Shown: positions 41,095 to 48,828 of the stretch, in pieces | Layout: every line of letters starts with the position of its first letter | How positions within the stretch are numbered: the first letter of the stretch is position 1 | Source of the DNA: Luminiphilus sp. | Lineage (GTDB): Bacteria > Pseudomonadota > Gammaproteobacteria > Pseudomonadales > Halieaceae | Length of the DNA: 50,837 nt | Direction of reading: 5' to 3' | Assembly: GCA_016779445.1 (NCBI GenBank) | Contig: JADHNP010000010.1 | Location: forward strand, 1-50,837 | The notes under the pieces: model-generated | What the model was told of the DNA's origin: nothing | Database searches by the model: none | Seen by the model: only the letters and a program-made list of their open reading frames with translations | Made by a program: the position numbers and the translations under genes

Positions 41095-43851
41095 TTAATC
41101 TGACGCCGGTATTGGCTTTCCGTCCTCATCGATAATTTGCACATCACCCAGCTCCAAATCGCGAATCTGCTGTTCGATCTGCTCCAGATCCCCAACAATC
41201 AGCCAGATCAGATTTTCGGGGTGGATGACTTGTTGAGCAGCCGCGTGAACGCCCGAAAGATCAACTGCCTCGTAACGACGCTTCAGAGAACTGATGTAAC
41301 TATCGGGGCGCCCAAAGCGGTCGTTACTCAGCAACGCATTCAATACCGCACCCGCCGTTTCGAACTGTCCTGGGAGACTGTTCACGTTGTTGCGGACGCT
41401 TTTATCGAGCTCCTCCTGCCGAGCCGGCGCTGAACTCAGAAATTCGTCCATTTCACGCGTCAGTTCCTTAATCGAATCGGCAGTTTTGTCAGTCTGTACC
41501 GGCGCGTACGCGAGCCATGGTCGTTGGCCCCGAGCGTCCTGCATGAAGGTATATGCCCCATACGCCCACCCTTTGTCCTCTCGCAGATTCATATTGACGC
41601 GCGCGGTAAACGACCCGCCTATGACATCGTTCATGGTCAGAATATCGATGTTGTTATCCGCACCGGTCGATGGCGCAACATGTCCAGCGAGAATCAGCGA
41701 CTGGGGAGCGCCGGGCTTGTCGATCAAATAGACAGAGCCCTCCTTCATTGCCACCTCGGCAATGTTTTTCTCGGGAACCGCCATCCGATTCTCTTGCCAG
41801 GCACCAAAGTACTGATTCAACAAGGGCAGCATCTCTTCCATGGTGGTGTCACCCACCACAAACAAAGTGCCGTTACTGGGCCGTATCCAAGTTTGATGCC
41901 AGCTCACCAACTCATCCCTTGTGAGCGCGTTTATCGACGCCTCCGTGCCGGAACCCGTGAAAGGAATACCATAGGCATGGTCATCGCCATACATCAGCAA
42001 TGGCAACGTTCTGAGTGCCAGTTGAACGGGTTCGTTTTTCTCTTGCCCAATCCCAGCGATCCACCGTTTCCGTAACCGCGCCAGCTCATCCTCTGGAAAG
42101 GCAGGCTCCTTTACCACCTCCGAGAAGAGGTCGAGCGAGGGGGCCAACTGCGTTTTGAGTGCAGAAAGAGAGGCGGTAGACGTATCCAGATCCGAGTCAG
42201 TGAAGATATAAGCGCCTAGCGACTCTGCCTCGGCGGCGATTTGCAGCGCATCGCGACTTGAGGTGCCCTCGTCCAACATAGACATGGTGAAACTGGCCGC
42301 GCCTAACGTACCAAATGAATCTGCCGCATACCCCGCATCAAACTGTAAAGCGATGTTGACGACCGGTACGGCATTGCGCTGGGCCAATACAACCTTCAAT
42401 CCATTTTCCAGCTCCGCGCGCTCAACGGCGGGGAAGACCAAATCTGGCATGGTACCAACCACTGGCAGGCCAGCACTCCGGTCAACCGAGGACTCAGTGG
42501 TTGCAAAATCGCCAAAAGGATACACCTCCAGCTTGTATCGACCTCGACCCAGCCATTCGGCGGCCGTCGCCTTGATACGCTCTGGGGTCGCGGCATTGAT
42601 CCACTCGAGTCGCGTCTTCCAAAAACCCGGGTCGTCAGCGTAGAGCTCGCTTTGCGCTAGCGTGACCGCTTTACCGCCGAAACCGCCAATTTGTTCGAGG
42701 CCTCTGACGACTCTCGCGTTAATGCGCGTCTGGACACGCTGCAACTCATCGGCGGTGGGGCCGATGTCGATAAAACTTTGTAGCTCGCGCTCGATAATAG
42801 CGTTGACCCTATCCATCGACGCATCGGGCTGGAGCGTAACGTCGATATCGAACATGCTGACCAGCTCCTGACCCTGCAAAGAAGAACTCGCGTCGACTGC
42901 GAGTTGCTGGTCATAGATGAGGGCTTGGTAGAGGCGCGAGTTCTTGCCACTGCCCAGAATACTGGCGACCAACTCCAACTCTGCCGCCGCTCGGGTGGTG
43001 CGTCCGGGTGCCACCCAGTTGTGAAAAACGCGCGCCTGCGGTACCCGGTCATACATCACCTCATGGGTATCGGACAGGTGGGTGGGCACGGCCGCCTTCA
43101 TTCTCGTGACGGGCGGTCCCGCATCGATATCACCAAAATATTTCGCTGTCAGTGTCTTGGCCTGATCAATGTCAATATCGCCTGCCAGCACGAGCACTGT
43201 ATTGGCCGCACCGTAATAATCTTTAAACCACTGTTGCACGGTTTCGAGCGAGGCAGCACTGAGATCTTCCATTGAGCCAATGGTGCTATGTCGATAGGGG
43301 TGTCCGGGTGGAAAGAGGGCTTCGAGAATACGGTATTGTGTTTTGCCATAGGGCTGGTTGTCGCCCTGTCGCTTTTCGTTCTGCACTACGCCAATCTGGT
43401 TATCCAGCTTTTCTTGGGTCACGGCACCCAGCAGGTGCCCCATGCGATCTGACTCCATCCACAACGCCATTTCCAGTGCAGGCGTTGGTACCGTCTCAAA
43501 ATAATTCGTCCGATCAAACCAGGTGGTGCCATTCATTCCGGTCGCCCCTACGTTTTCGAAGGGCTCAAAATATTCGGCGTCATAGTTCTCGGATCCGTTA
43601 AACATGAGGTGTTCAAACAGGTGCGCGAATCCCGTTTTACCTTCGGGCTCGTTCTTGGAGCCCACGTGGTACCAGATACTGACAGCAACAATCGGGGCTT
43701 TGCGATCTTCATGCACTATTACTGTGAGGCCGTTGTCGAGCGTGAACTTGTCGTAGGGAATATTGATGTCCGGCATTTGCGAGGATGAAACAAGCCCCGC
43801 ATAAAAAGACAACACCAAAGCAACAAGGCAAGTGCTGACCGATCGCTGCAT
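41095..43851 (-). CDS. M16-family zinc metalloprotease, two-domain, exported
   Basis: The 918-residue product starts at ATG 43851 with AGGAG upstream. A signal peptide (MQRSVSTCLVALVLSFYAGLVSSS) is followed by an N-terminal M16 domain. The inverted zinc motif HLFEH is at residues 77-81 in GKTGFAHLFEHLMFNGSENYD, with the downstream Glu region EKRQGDNQPYG. Domain two (from about residue 480, VERAELENGLKVVLAQRNAVPVVNIALQFDAG) lacks HxxEH and is the usual inactive half. The form is that of PqqL/YmxG-like periplasmic peptidases that degrade unfolded or imported peptides. As a zinc enzyme it is a possible client of the nearby zinc chaperones, but there is no operator at its start. Confidence 0.92.
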   Translation of the reverse strand: MQRSVSTCLVALVLSFYAGLVSSSQMPDINIPYDKFTLDNGLTVIVHEDRKAPIVAVSIWYHVGSKNEPEGKTGFAHLFEHLMFNGSENYDAEYFEPFENVGATGMNGTTWFDRTNYFETVPTPALEMALWMESDRMGHLLGAVTQEKLDNQIGVVQNEKRQGDNQPYGKTQYRILEALFPPGHPYRHSTIGSMEDLSAASLETVQQWFKDYYGAANTVLVLAGDIDIDQAKTLTAKYFGDIDAGPPVTRMKAAVPTHLSDTHEVMYDRVPQARVFHNWVAPGRTTRAAAELELVASILGSGKNSRLYQALIYDQQLAVDASSSLQGQELVSMFDIDVTLQPDASMDRVNAIIERELQSFIDIGPTADELQRVQTRINARVVRGLEQIGGFGGKAVTLAQSELYADDPGFWKTRLEWINAATPERIKATAAEWLGRGRYKLEVYPFGDFATTESSVDRSAGLPVVGTMPDLVFPAVERAELENGLKVVLAQRNAVPVVNIALQFDAGYAADSFGTLGAASFTMSMLDEGTSSRDALQIAAEAESLGAYIFTDSDLDTSTASLSALKTQLAPSLDLFSEVVKEPAFPEDELARLRKRWIAGIGQEKNEPVQLALRTLPLLMYGDDHAYGIPFTGSGTEASINALTRDELVSWHQTWIRPSNGTLFVVGDTTMEEMLPLLNQYFGAWQENRMAVPEKNIAEVAMKEGSVYLIDKPGAPQSLILAGHVAPSTGADNNIDILTMNDVIGGSFTARVNMNLREDKGWAYGAYTFMQDARGQRPWLAYAPVQTDKTADSIKELTREMDEFLSSAPARQEELDKSVRNNVNSLPGQFETAGAVLNALLSNDRFGRPDSYISSLKRRYEAVDLSGVHAAAQQVIHPENLIWLIVGDLEQIEQQIRDLELGDVQIIDEDGKPIPASD

Positions 43852-44256
43852 GAATTCTCTCCTGATACATTTGTGGGTGTGAGGACGGGGTAGATAACGT
43901 TGTAGGGAAGCACTGACTGCTTGCTTGTCCCCTTAATCACTACTAGGTAAGTATAGATCTCTTTACATTCAACTCAGAGCAATAATAAAGGTATAAGCGA
44001 TCGTGCATTTTTGCAAAACCGCGTTAGAGCGGCAGTCCGTATGAAACACGCGGTCAGGAATTCGAGGGAAGATCCATTATTTTGTCTTTAAACACAGAAG
44101 GTTATTGCCGGCGATAGCAATAGCGCTGACTCAACCACTCCAACTATGAAACACGCTCGCCTTAAGGCAAGAGGTCAGGGCACTGAGGAGCATGACTAGA
44201 CTGACTTACAAACCATGCAAGCTGGCCCGTCATCGATTAGCTTGATAGCCATCAGA
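43852..44256. other. Intergenic region with a short direct repeat
   Basis: These 405 bases lie between the protease gene start and the end of the GNAT gene. TATGAAACACG occurs twice (about 44039 and 44145), and GCCTTAAGGC (about 44161) is a small palindrome. No gene or clear terminator is seen. Confidence 0.4.
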
Positions 44257-44634
44257 TTATTGGGTCCCCTCTTCATCACCGTACAGACACATCATGTCTC
44301 CCTCCTCGACAAAACCCATCTCCCTATACCAGCCCTTAAGCTGTTGCGTCTGCCAGTCAATCTTGTCGCCACACTCTACTTCTATTGGCAGAGGGTAAAT
44401 AACCACTGGCCTACCCTGCCTCAACAACGCATGCACCACCGATCGACAGATCCCTCGACGACGATATTCAGGGCTTACGCTAATATTCTGCAGGTAGATA
44501 ATGTCCTTTGCCGGCGACTGTAACTCGCTGCAGTCCTCCGGTGGCTGCTCTCCCGCATTCACTTTATAGGCGTAAAAATCAGCAACCACCTCCCTATTTA
44601 TCAATACTTGACCATTCTTGATGTCTAAAATCAT
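44257..44634 (-). CDS. GNAT-family N-acetyltransferase
   Basis: The product is 125 residues from ATG 44634 (an in-frame GTG-type start at 44640 adds two residues). The acetyl-CoA loop is in IIYLQNISVSPEYRRRGICRSVVHALL, with R-R-x-G-I/C in place of Q-x-x-G-x-G, and the final GWYREMGFVEEGDMMCLY is the usual last strand. It is a short single-domain acetyltransferase of unknown acceptor, divergent from the crotonase gene across about 155 bases. Confidence 0.82.
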   Translation of the reverse strand: MILDIKNGQVLINREVVADFYAYKVNAGEQPPEDCSELQSPAKDIIYLQNISVSPEYRRRGICRSVVHALLRQGRPVVIYPLPIEVECGDKIDWQTQQLKGWYREMGFVEEGDMMCLYGDEEGTQ

Positions 44635-44791
44635 GACCACAGCGCCCCGCCAAATCTGAAGAGGCTTACATCACCTCTTTTTTTTAGAGGGTACAATCTA
44701 AAAAACCATGGTCACCCACTTAAATAAGAAAACAGATTCGCAGTCAGAGAGCGAAGTCGCTCGGTTGAAGAGCGATGAGGAGTCAATCGTC

Positions 44792-45637
44792 ATGAACTAC
44801 AGTTGTTTTGAACTTACCGTTGCGAACCACGTTGCCCATATCCGCTTGAATCGTCCGGAGAAGGCGAACTCCATGATTCCAGCGTTCTGGACCGAGCTGC
44901 CAACAGCAGTAACCGCGCTTTCACGAGAGGCCTCAGCGCGCGTGATTGTGATCTCTGCTGAGGGCAGGCATTTCTCCTCGGGAATGGATATATCGGTCTT
45001 CACCGACGGCGGACTAGATACTCCCGCAGACACTAACCGCTCCATCGGCGCGGAAGCATTCCGCCATCACTGTATGGCACTCCAGGACGCGTTCACCTGC
45101 CTGGAAGAGGCACGTATGCCTGTATTAGTGGCCGTTCAAGGGGCCGCGGTGGGTGGCGCTATGGATCTCATTACGGCCTGCGACTGCCGTTACGCCACCA
45201 AAGACGCCTTTTTCTCAATCCACGAGACTGCGATTGGCATGACTGCCGATGTTGGCACATACCCTCGTTTGGTGAAGCTCATTCCTGAGGGTTGGGCGCG
45301 TCAGATGTCCTATACCGCTGAGCGCATCAGCGCGGAAAAAGCGTGCACGATTGGACTGTTAAATGAGATCTATGACTCTGCAGAGGAGATGCTCGAGGCG
45401 GTCATGAATATTGCTCAGCAGATTGCTGCAAATTCTCCCCTAGCCGTGACAGGGGCAAAGCGCATGGTGAATTATGCTCGTGATCACAGCACAGCAGACG
45501 GTCTGGACTACATTGCGACATGGAACGCATCGATGCTCGACGGTGACGCAATTCGACAGACCTTCGCGGCTCAAGCCAAGGGGGAGAGACCCCAATATAA
45601 TGACTTGCTGTCAGTGAAAAAAACCGCGGGTGAATAA
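44792..45637 (+). CDS. Enoyl-CoA hydratase/isomerase family protein, dienoyl-CoA isomerase-like
   Basis: The product is 281 residues from ATG 44792, with AGGAG nine bases upstream; ATG 44708 would add 28 polar residues outside the family core. The crotonase fold is clear in HIRLNRPEKANSMIPAFWTEL, GRHFSSGMDISVF (oxyanion hole) and VQGAAVGGAMDLITACDCRYA. Glu and Asp in HETAIGMTADVGTYPRL match the catalytic pair of delta(3,5)-delta(2,4)-dienoyl-CoA isomerases, which shift double bonds during oxidation of unsaturated fatty acids. The later YTAERISAEKACTIGLLNEIYDS helix-loop is standard. It is a single gene without other beta-oxidation genes nearby. Confidence 0.88.
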   Translation: MNYSCFELTVANHVAHIRLNRPEKANSMIPAFWTELPTAVTALSREASARVIVISAEGRHFSSGMDISVFTDGGLDTPADTNRSIGAEAFRHHCMALQDAFTCLEEARMPVLVAVQGAAVGGAMDLITACDCRYATKDAFFSIHETAIGMTADVGTYPRLVKLIPEGWARQMSYTAERISAEKACTIGLLNEIYDSAEEMLEAVMNIAQQIAANSPLAVTGAKRMVNYARDHSTADGLDYIATWNASMLDGDAIRQTFAAQAKGERPQYNDLLSVKKTAGE

Positions 45638-45773
45638 TGGGGTGCCGCTAGCCGGCATCGCCCCGTCGACCTCCAGCCTATCAGTGTTCAGTAATGAACA
45701 TCCGGCACCAGTATGTTAATCATCATGACAGCCGAGGTCGCACTAACAAGACTGCGATTCAAGATAATGTCGA

Positions 45774-45980
45774 TCAAGGCACCAAACCCAGCCAGAGTAC
45801 CGTTTGGGTGGCCGCATACAGTGCGAAGCCCGCCCAAAGCACGAAAACAAATACTCCGAAGATTCCGTCTTTTAACCAATCGGGTCGTTGAAAGTTAAGC
45901 TTTGCAAGGATTACCCACGGCGCAGCGATGAACGCCACAACGATAAATAAATCAATGATCAAAAAAAGAAACTGCGTCAT
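45774..45980 (-). CDS. Small two-helix membrane protein, 68 residues
   Basis: The frame starts at ATG 45980. The product has two hydrophobic helices (FLFLIIDLFIVVAFIAAPWVILA and GIFGVFVFVLWAGFALYAATQTVLWLG) joined by a short basic/acidic loop (KLNFQRPDWLKD). Regular helix-loop-helix architecture supports a real gene, but the family is unknown. An overlapping frame in another register (45688-45879) is rejected. Confidence 0.6.
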   Translation of the reverse strand: MTQFLFLIIDLFIVVAFIAAPWVILAKLNFQRPDWLKDGIFGVFVFVLWAGFALYAATQTVLWLGLVP

Positions 45981-46524
45981 AGCGTGAGTATATGCTCCCG
46001 CGCCCGGATCGTCGCTAAGGATGTGATGACATGATCGCGATCAGTGTCTCAGTGGCACAGACTGCTAGAAATAGAGTCGTGATGATCGTCATTATTGAAT
46101 TTTGTGATTGGTGCAATTCACGCGGAGGTGAACACTGTCATGCTTAGATCAAATGCTTTTGCCATTGAGGTGCACCATGGCGTCAGCTCGAAAAAAAAGA
46201 TCGAGCCGAGAATTGGGCCGCTCTCAGAGCCGTTAACGTACTCCTTTGATTCTCTGTAAAGAGCGGCGCAGACACAGCAGCAAAACGTCTCAGAGCTGCG
46301 TTTGGCCTGAAACAATTTGCATCAGAAATTGTGCTGGAGCCAGACGGGATCGAACCGCCGACCTCAACACTAAACGCCCGCGTTTCCGCCATTCCAAATT
46401 TCTATGTCTCGTCATTAGGTCTATGCGTACAGAAACTCAATGACGGCTGCAACAGCAAGACAGCCAGTCATAAGTATGGTCAGGGTCGCTATTGCATTAC
46501 ACTGAGGGAAACGAGGATCGTCAT
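45981..46524. other. Gap holding a tRNA-derived fragment, otherwise no gene
   Basis: These are 544 bases. Apart from the tRNA fragment at 46335-46397, I see only short frames that conflict with each other on the two strands. The frame covering the fragment on plus is a translation of antisense tRNA and is not a gene. Confidence 0.5.
46335..46397 (-). repeat. tRNA-derived 3' fragment, copy 1
   Basis: Read on minus, this ends GGCGGTTCGATCCCGTC then TGGCTCCA, i.e. a T-arm with its TTCGATC loop and an acceptor 3' strand. It shares most of this with copies at 48607 and 50249. Upstream of the T-arm it has TGTTGAGGTC like copy 3, then TGGCGGAAACGCGGGCG, which resembles a D-arm of a different (Leu-like) tRNA. 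There is no 5' acceptor strand, so it is not a functional tRNA. The 3' end is followed by GCA rather than CCA. Confidence 0.65.
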
Positions 46525-46791
46525 ATGTCATCAAACAAAAACGGCTGGTTATACGCCTTCATCGCCGCCCCTGTATTACTAGGAGCTGCGTACGGCATCA
46601 GCCTATGGTTGATGACCGATCCAGAGGGCGAGACGGTCGCCGATATCTCTCTCGCATACGGATTACTGCTTTGGGTCGGCGCCCCCATCGTATTCGTGGC
46701 GGCCCTGCCAATACTCGCAGGCATCCTCAAAGCCTTCACCAAACCTGAATGGCTCGCGCGTGCCGCTGATCATCTGGGTAGGCGGCGATAA
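46525..46791 (+). CDS. Small two-helix membrane protein, 88 residues
   Basis: The product starts at ATG 46525, with GAGG about ten bases upstream; an upstream in-frame start at 46492 is less likely. Two hydrophobic helices (GWLYAFIAAPVLLGAAYGISLWLM and YGLLLWVGAPIVFVAALPILAGIL) flank an acidic loop (TDPEGETVADIS), and a basic tail follows (ARAADHLGRRR). The family is unknown. It is the first gene after tRNA fragment copy 1. Confidence 0.6.
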   Translation: MSSNKNGWLYAFIAAPVLLGAAYGISLWLMTDPEGETVADISLAYGLLLWVGAPIVFVAALPILAGILKAFTKPEWLARAADHLGRRR

Positions 46792-46995
46792 GGCAGGAGT
46801 AGCCAACGCCCCGCGTGACATCCAAATTAGTGTGAGCCAGAAATAGGGCGTTAATCGCTACTGATGTTGCAAAATCGCAACGATAAATAACTTAAATACA
46901 ACGCCTGTTGCACTAAAATCTTTAATCTCTGTCCCGTAATCTCAGCATCAAATGATTAACCATCAGCGGAAAACAAACAAAAGGGGATGTGAGAT

Positions 46996-47733
46996 ATGTA
47001 CCGAACGATAGTGTCTTTACTGGGAATCTTGATGTCCACAGCTAGCTTTGCTGCGCATCACGAAGAACCTGAGCCAATGGTCGCAGAGGTCTACGACTGC
47101 TCGCTTAACGATGGTGTGAGTGCTGGCGACGTTGTTGCACTGGGTTCCGGTGACTTTGCCGGCTTTGTAGGCAAGCACAATTTGAACATGACCACTTTCT
47201 TGTGGGAGGCGGTTGCGGTCGGGCCTCCTCATAACGAGCCAGATGTCCGTTGGGTCAATTACTTCCCAACTTGGGGTGATTATTTTGCTGCTGATGCCGC
47301 GTGGCGAGAGCATGGCAAGAAAATCGATGTAAAGATCAACAAGCTGATGACCTGCGGTCGTCCCACTATGTCTGGCTTCCATCAGGCTGGAGAGGATGCC
47401 CCTGATGCGCCAGTGAAGCCGCTGTATATTCGTGTTTGCAAATTGAAACCTGATAATACGATCGCAAATGCTTTGGCATATAGAAAAGCAGTTAACAGCA
47501 CTCAAAATGAGCAAATTGGCAGTACTGTAGGCAGCTATATGTTCACCCCGGGTTTCGGTAATTCCGGTTTCGATTACGGGGCAATGGTTACTGGAACACC
47601 TGACGATATGGCTAAGTTAATGGATCATTCTCGTGATGGTTCGACGAGCGAACTCCTGACCGCTGCCGGTTACACAGAGCCGGGTAGCTGCACTGTTGAT
47701 CTTCATCGTTCGCATATGATGGTGTCGCAATAA
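46996..47733 (+). CDS. Secreted protein of unknown function, 245 residues
   Basis: The frame starts at ATG 46996 with AGGGG upstream. A signal peptide (MYRTIVSLLGILMSTASFA) precedes a mature chain starting AHHEEPEPMVAEVYDCSLNDGVSAGDVVALGSGDFAGFVGKHNLNMTTFLWEAVAVGPPHNEPDVRWVNYFPTWGDYFA. Four Cys (YDC, MTCGRP, RVCKL, GSCTV) could form two disulfides. The aromatic WVNYFPTWGDYF stretch and KPDNTIANALAYRKAV repeat-like half suggest two related ferredoxin-like (dimeric alpha-beta barrel) modules. I do not recognise the family. A clear terminator follows. Confidence 0.75.
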   Translation: MYRTIVSLLGILMSTASFAAHHEEPEPMVAEVYDCSLNDGVSAGDVVALGSGDFAGFVGKHNLNMTTFLWEAVAVGPPHNEPDVRWVNYFPTWGDYFAADAAWREHGKKIDVKINKLMTCGRPTMSGFHQAGEDAPDAPVKPLYIRVCKLKPDNTIANALAYRKAVNSTQNEQIGSTVGSYMFTPGFGNSGFDYGAMVTGTPDDMAKLMDHSRDGSTSELLTAAGYTEPGSCTVDLHRSHMMVSQ

Positions 47734-47748
47734 CTCCAGACAGTTCTG

Positions 47749-47784
47749 ATAAAGCCCTAGTTCCTGCTGGGGCTTTATTATTTC
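47749..47784 (+). terminator. Intrinsic terminator
   Basis: ATAAAGCCC (47749-47757) pairs perfectly with GGGCTTTAT (47770-47778), with a 12-base loop and TATTT after it. It ends the transcript of the secreted protein gene. Confidence 0.85.
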
Positions 47785-47870
47785 TGGAGTGCTACTTAGG
47801 TTACAAACTAGGCGCCTGGGTCACCCGCCTCCCGTAGTACTCTGCCAACCCAATTCATGGAGTCCGGTCA

Positions 47871-48257
47871 ATGATTACTGCCTTTTATGCATCTCTGCTA
47901 GCCATCCTTTTGTTCATCCTGTCGATCAGAGTTATCGGCTTAAGAGGCAACCCTGCTTTTGCGTTCATTGCTCAGGGCAAGGGTGACGATGAGTTACTCC
48001 AGAGGGCCATCCGCGCCCATGGAAACCTCACTGAGTACCTACCAACAATGCTTATCCTGTTGTTCTTTCTTGAGAGTTCCGGAGTAGAAGACACGACCCT
48101 ACACGTTATTGCTGGTGCGTTCTTGCTAGGGCGTGTGATGCACGGCATCTGCATGGGCTTCATGAGATCAAACATGCCTCTGCGTGTGGGCGGTACAGCG
48201 TTGACGTTATTTCCGTTGGCTGCTGCAGCCATGGCGCTGCTCGCGCAGATGCTTTAG
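47871..48257 (+). CDS. MAPEG-family membrane protein
   Basis: The 128-residue product starts at ATG 47871 with GGAG eight bases upstream. Four helices are visible. Between the first two lies GKGDDELLQRAIRAHGNLTEYLPTMLILLFFLE, the glutathione-interacting RAHGNLTEY-P motif of the MAPEG family (membrane-associated proteins in eicosanoid and glutathione metabolism). LLGRVMHGICMGF follows. Bacterial members are taken to be glutathione S-transferase or peroxidase-like, mostly untested. It lies between tRNA fragments 1 and 2. Confidence 0.88.
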   Translation: MITAFYASLLAILLFILSIRVIGLRGNPAFAFIAQGKGDDELLQRAIRAHGNLTEYLPTMLILLFFLESSGVEDTTLHVIAGAFLLGRVMHGICMGFMRSNMPLRVGGTALTLFPLAAAAMALLAQML

Positions 48258-48356
48258 CGCCATCTACCTGTTTGAGATCTGCTCTCGAGGTTTTGATTTA
48301 GACCCTCAGCCTCAGTAAAATTCTCTCAGGTCTGATGTTCCAAAAGGTCAGAACAG

Positions 48357-48599
48357 ATGAAAGATCTTCTCGAAAAGATTTATCTGCCCATCATTCTCTG
48401 CGATGATTGCGCTAATGGCGTGGATAGACTACCGGAGTGATGGAGACCGGGTAAATCTTGCCTTCGCTGTCGTGCTGACAGCAATCACCCTCCTTAGCAT
48501 CTACTTTGCGTTTTTCCATAAACCAAAAGAGGCCGAGTACTCATCATGGTGTCGCGCGACCCCATTCCTGATGACGACTGGAAGGACTGGTATTACTAA
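48357..48599 (+). pseudogene. Frameshifted small membrane protein
   Basis: Three consecutive pieces read as one small protein only if the frame changes twice. ATG 48357 gives MKDLLEKIYLPI. A second frame (from about 48397) gives FSAMIALMAWIDYRSDGDRVNLAFAVVLTAITLLSIYFAFFHKPKEAE, with two hydrophobic helices. The first frame again (from about 48546) gives a natural-looking acidic/aromatic end, DPIPDDDWKDWYY, with stop at 48597-48599. Two indels or a sequencing error would explain this. The middle frame alone (48403-48618) runs on into the tRNA fragment, which makes it unlikely as an intact gene. Confidence 0.5.
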
Positions 48600-48606
48600 G
48601 AACATG

Positions 48607-48667
48607 TGGTGGAGCTAGACGGGATCGAACCGTGGGAGTCTCCGCGGCCTTGCGGGCTCCGCTCTAT
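48607..48667 (-). repeat. tRNA-derived 3' fragment, copy 2
   Basis: On minus it ends ACGGTTCGATCCCGTC, TAGCTCC and ACCA, so the encoded CCA is present. Its first 24 plus-strand bases (48610-48633) equal copy 3 exactly. Beyond the T-arm the sequence differs, but TTGATAGAGC at its far end resembles the 3' half of a D-arm. There is no 5' acceptor half. Confidence 0.65.
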
Positions 48668-48828
48668 CAATAACGAGAAAATATAGAAAAACTTGAGGTT
48701 GATTGAATACTATCTCGGCGATTGACCCCCAGCTAATACTGGACAATCATTTACATCCGTCAACTGACTTAAAAACCATAAGGTACCCTCGACAATGCAA
48801 AGTGAGAAGCCCTGTAGTAGGCGCACAC

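Noticed and set aside
43852-44256. TATGAAACACG direct repeat as a possible operator pair
   Set aside because: Only 11 bases, spaced about 106 bases apart, with no symmetry or relation to the flanking gene starts.
46331-46582. Plus-strand open frame with a DGIEPPTSTL-type sequence
   Set aside because: This is the well-known false protein produced by translating the antisense strand of tRNA DNA; it coincides with tRNA fragment copy 1.
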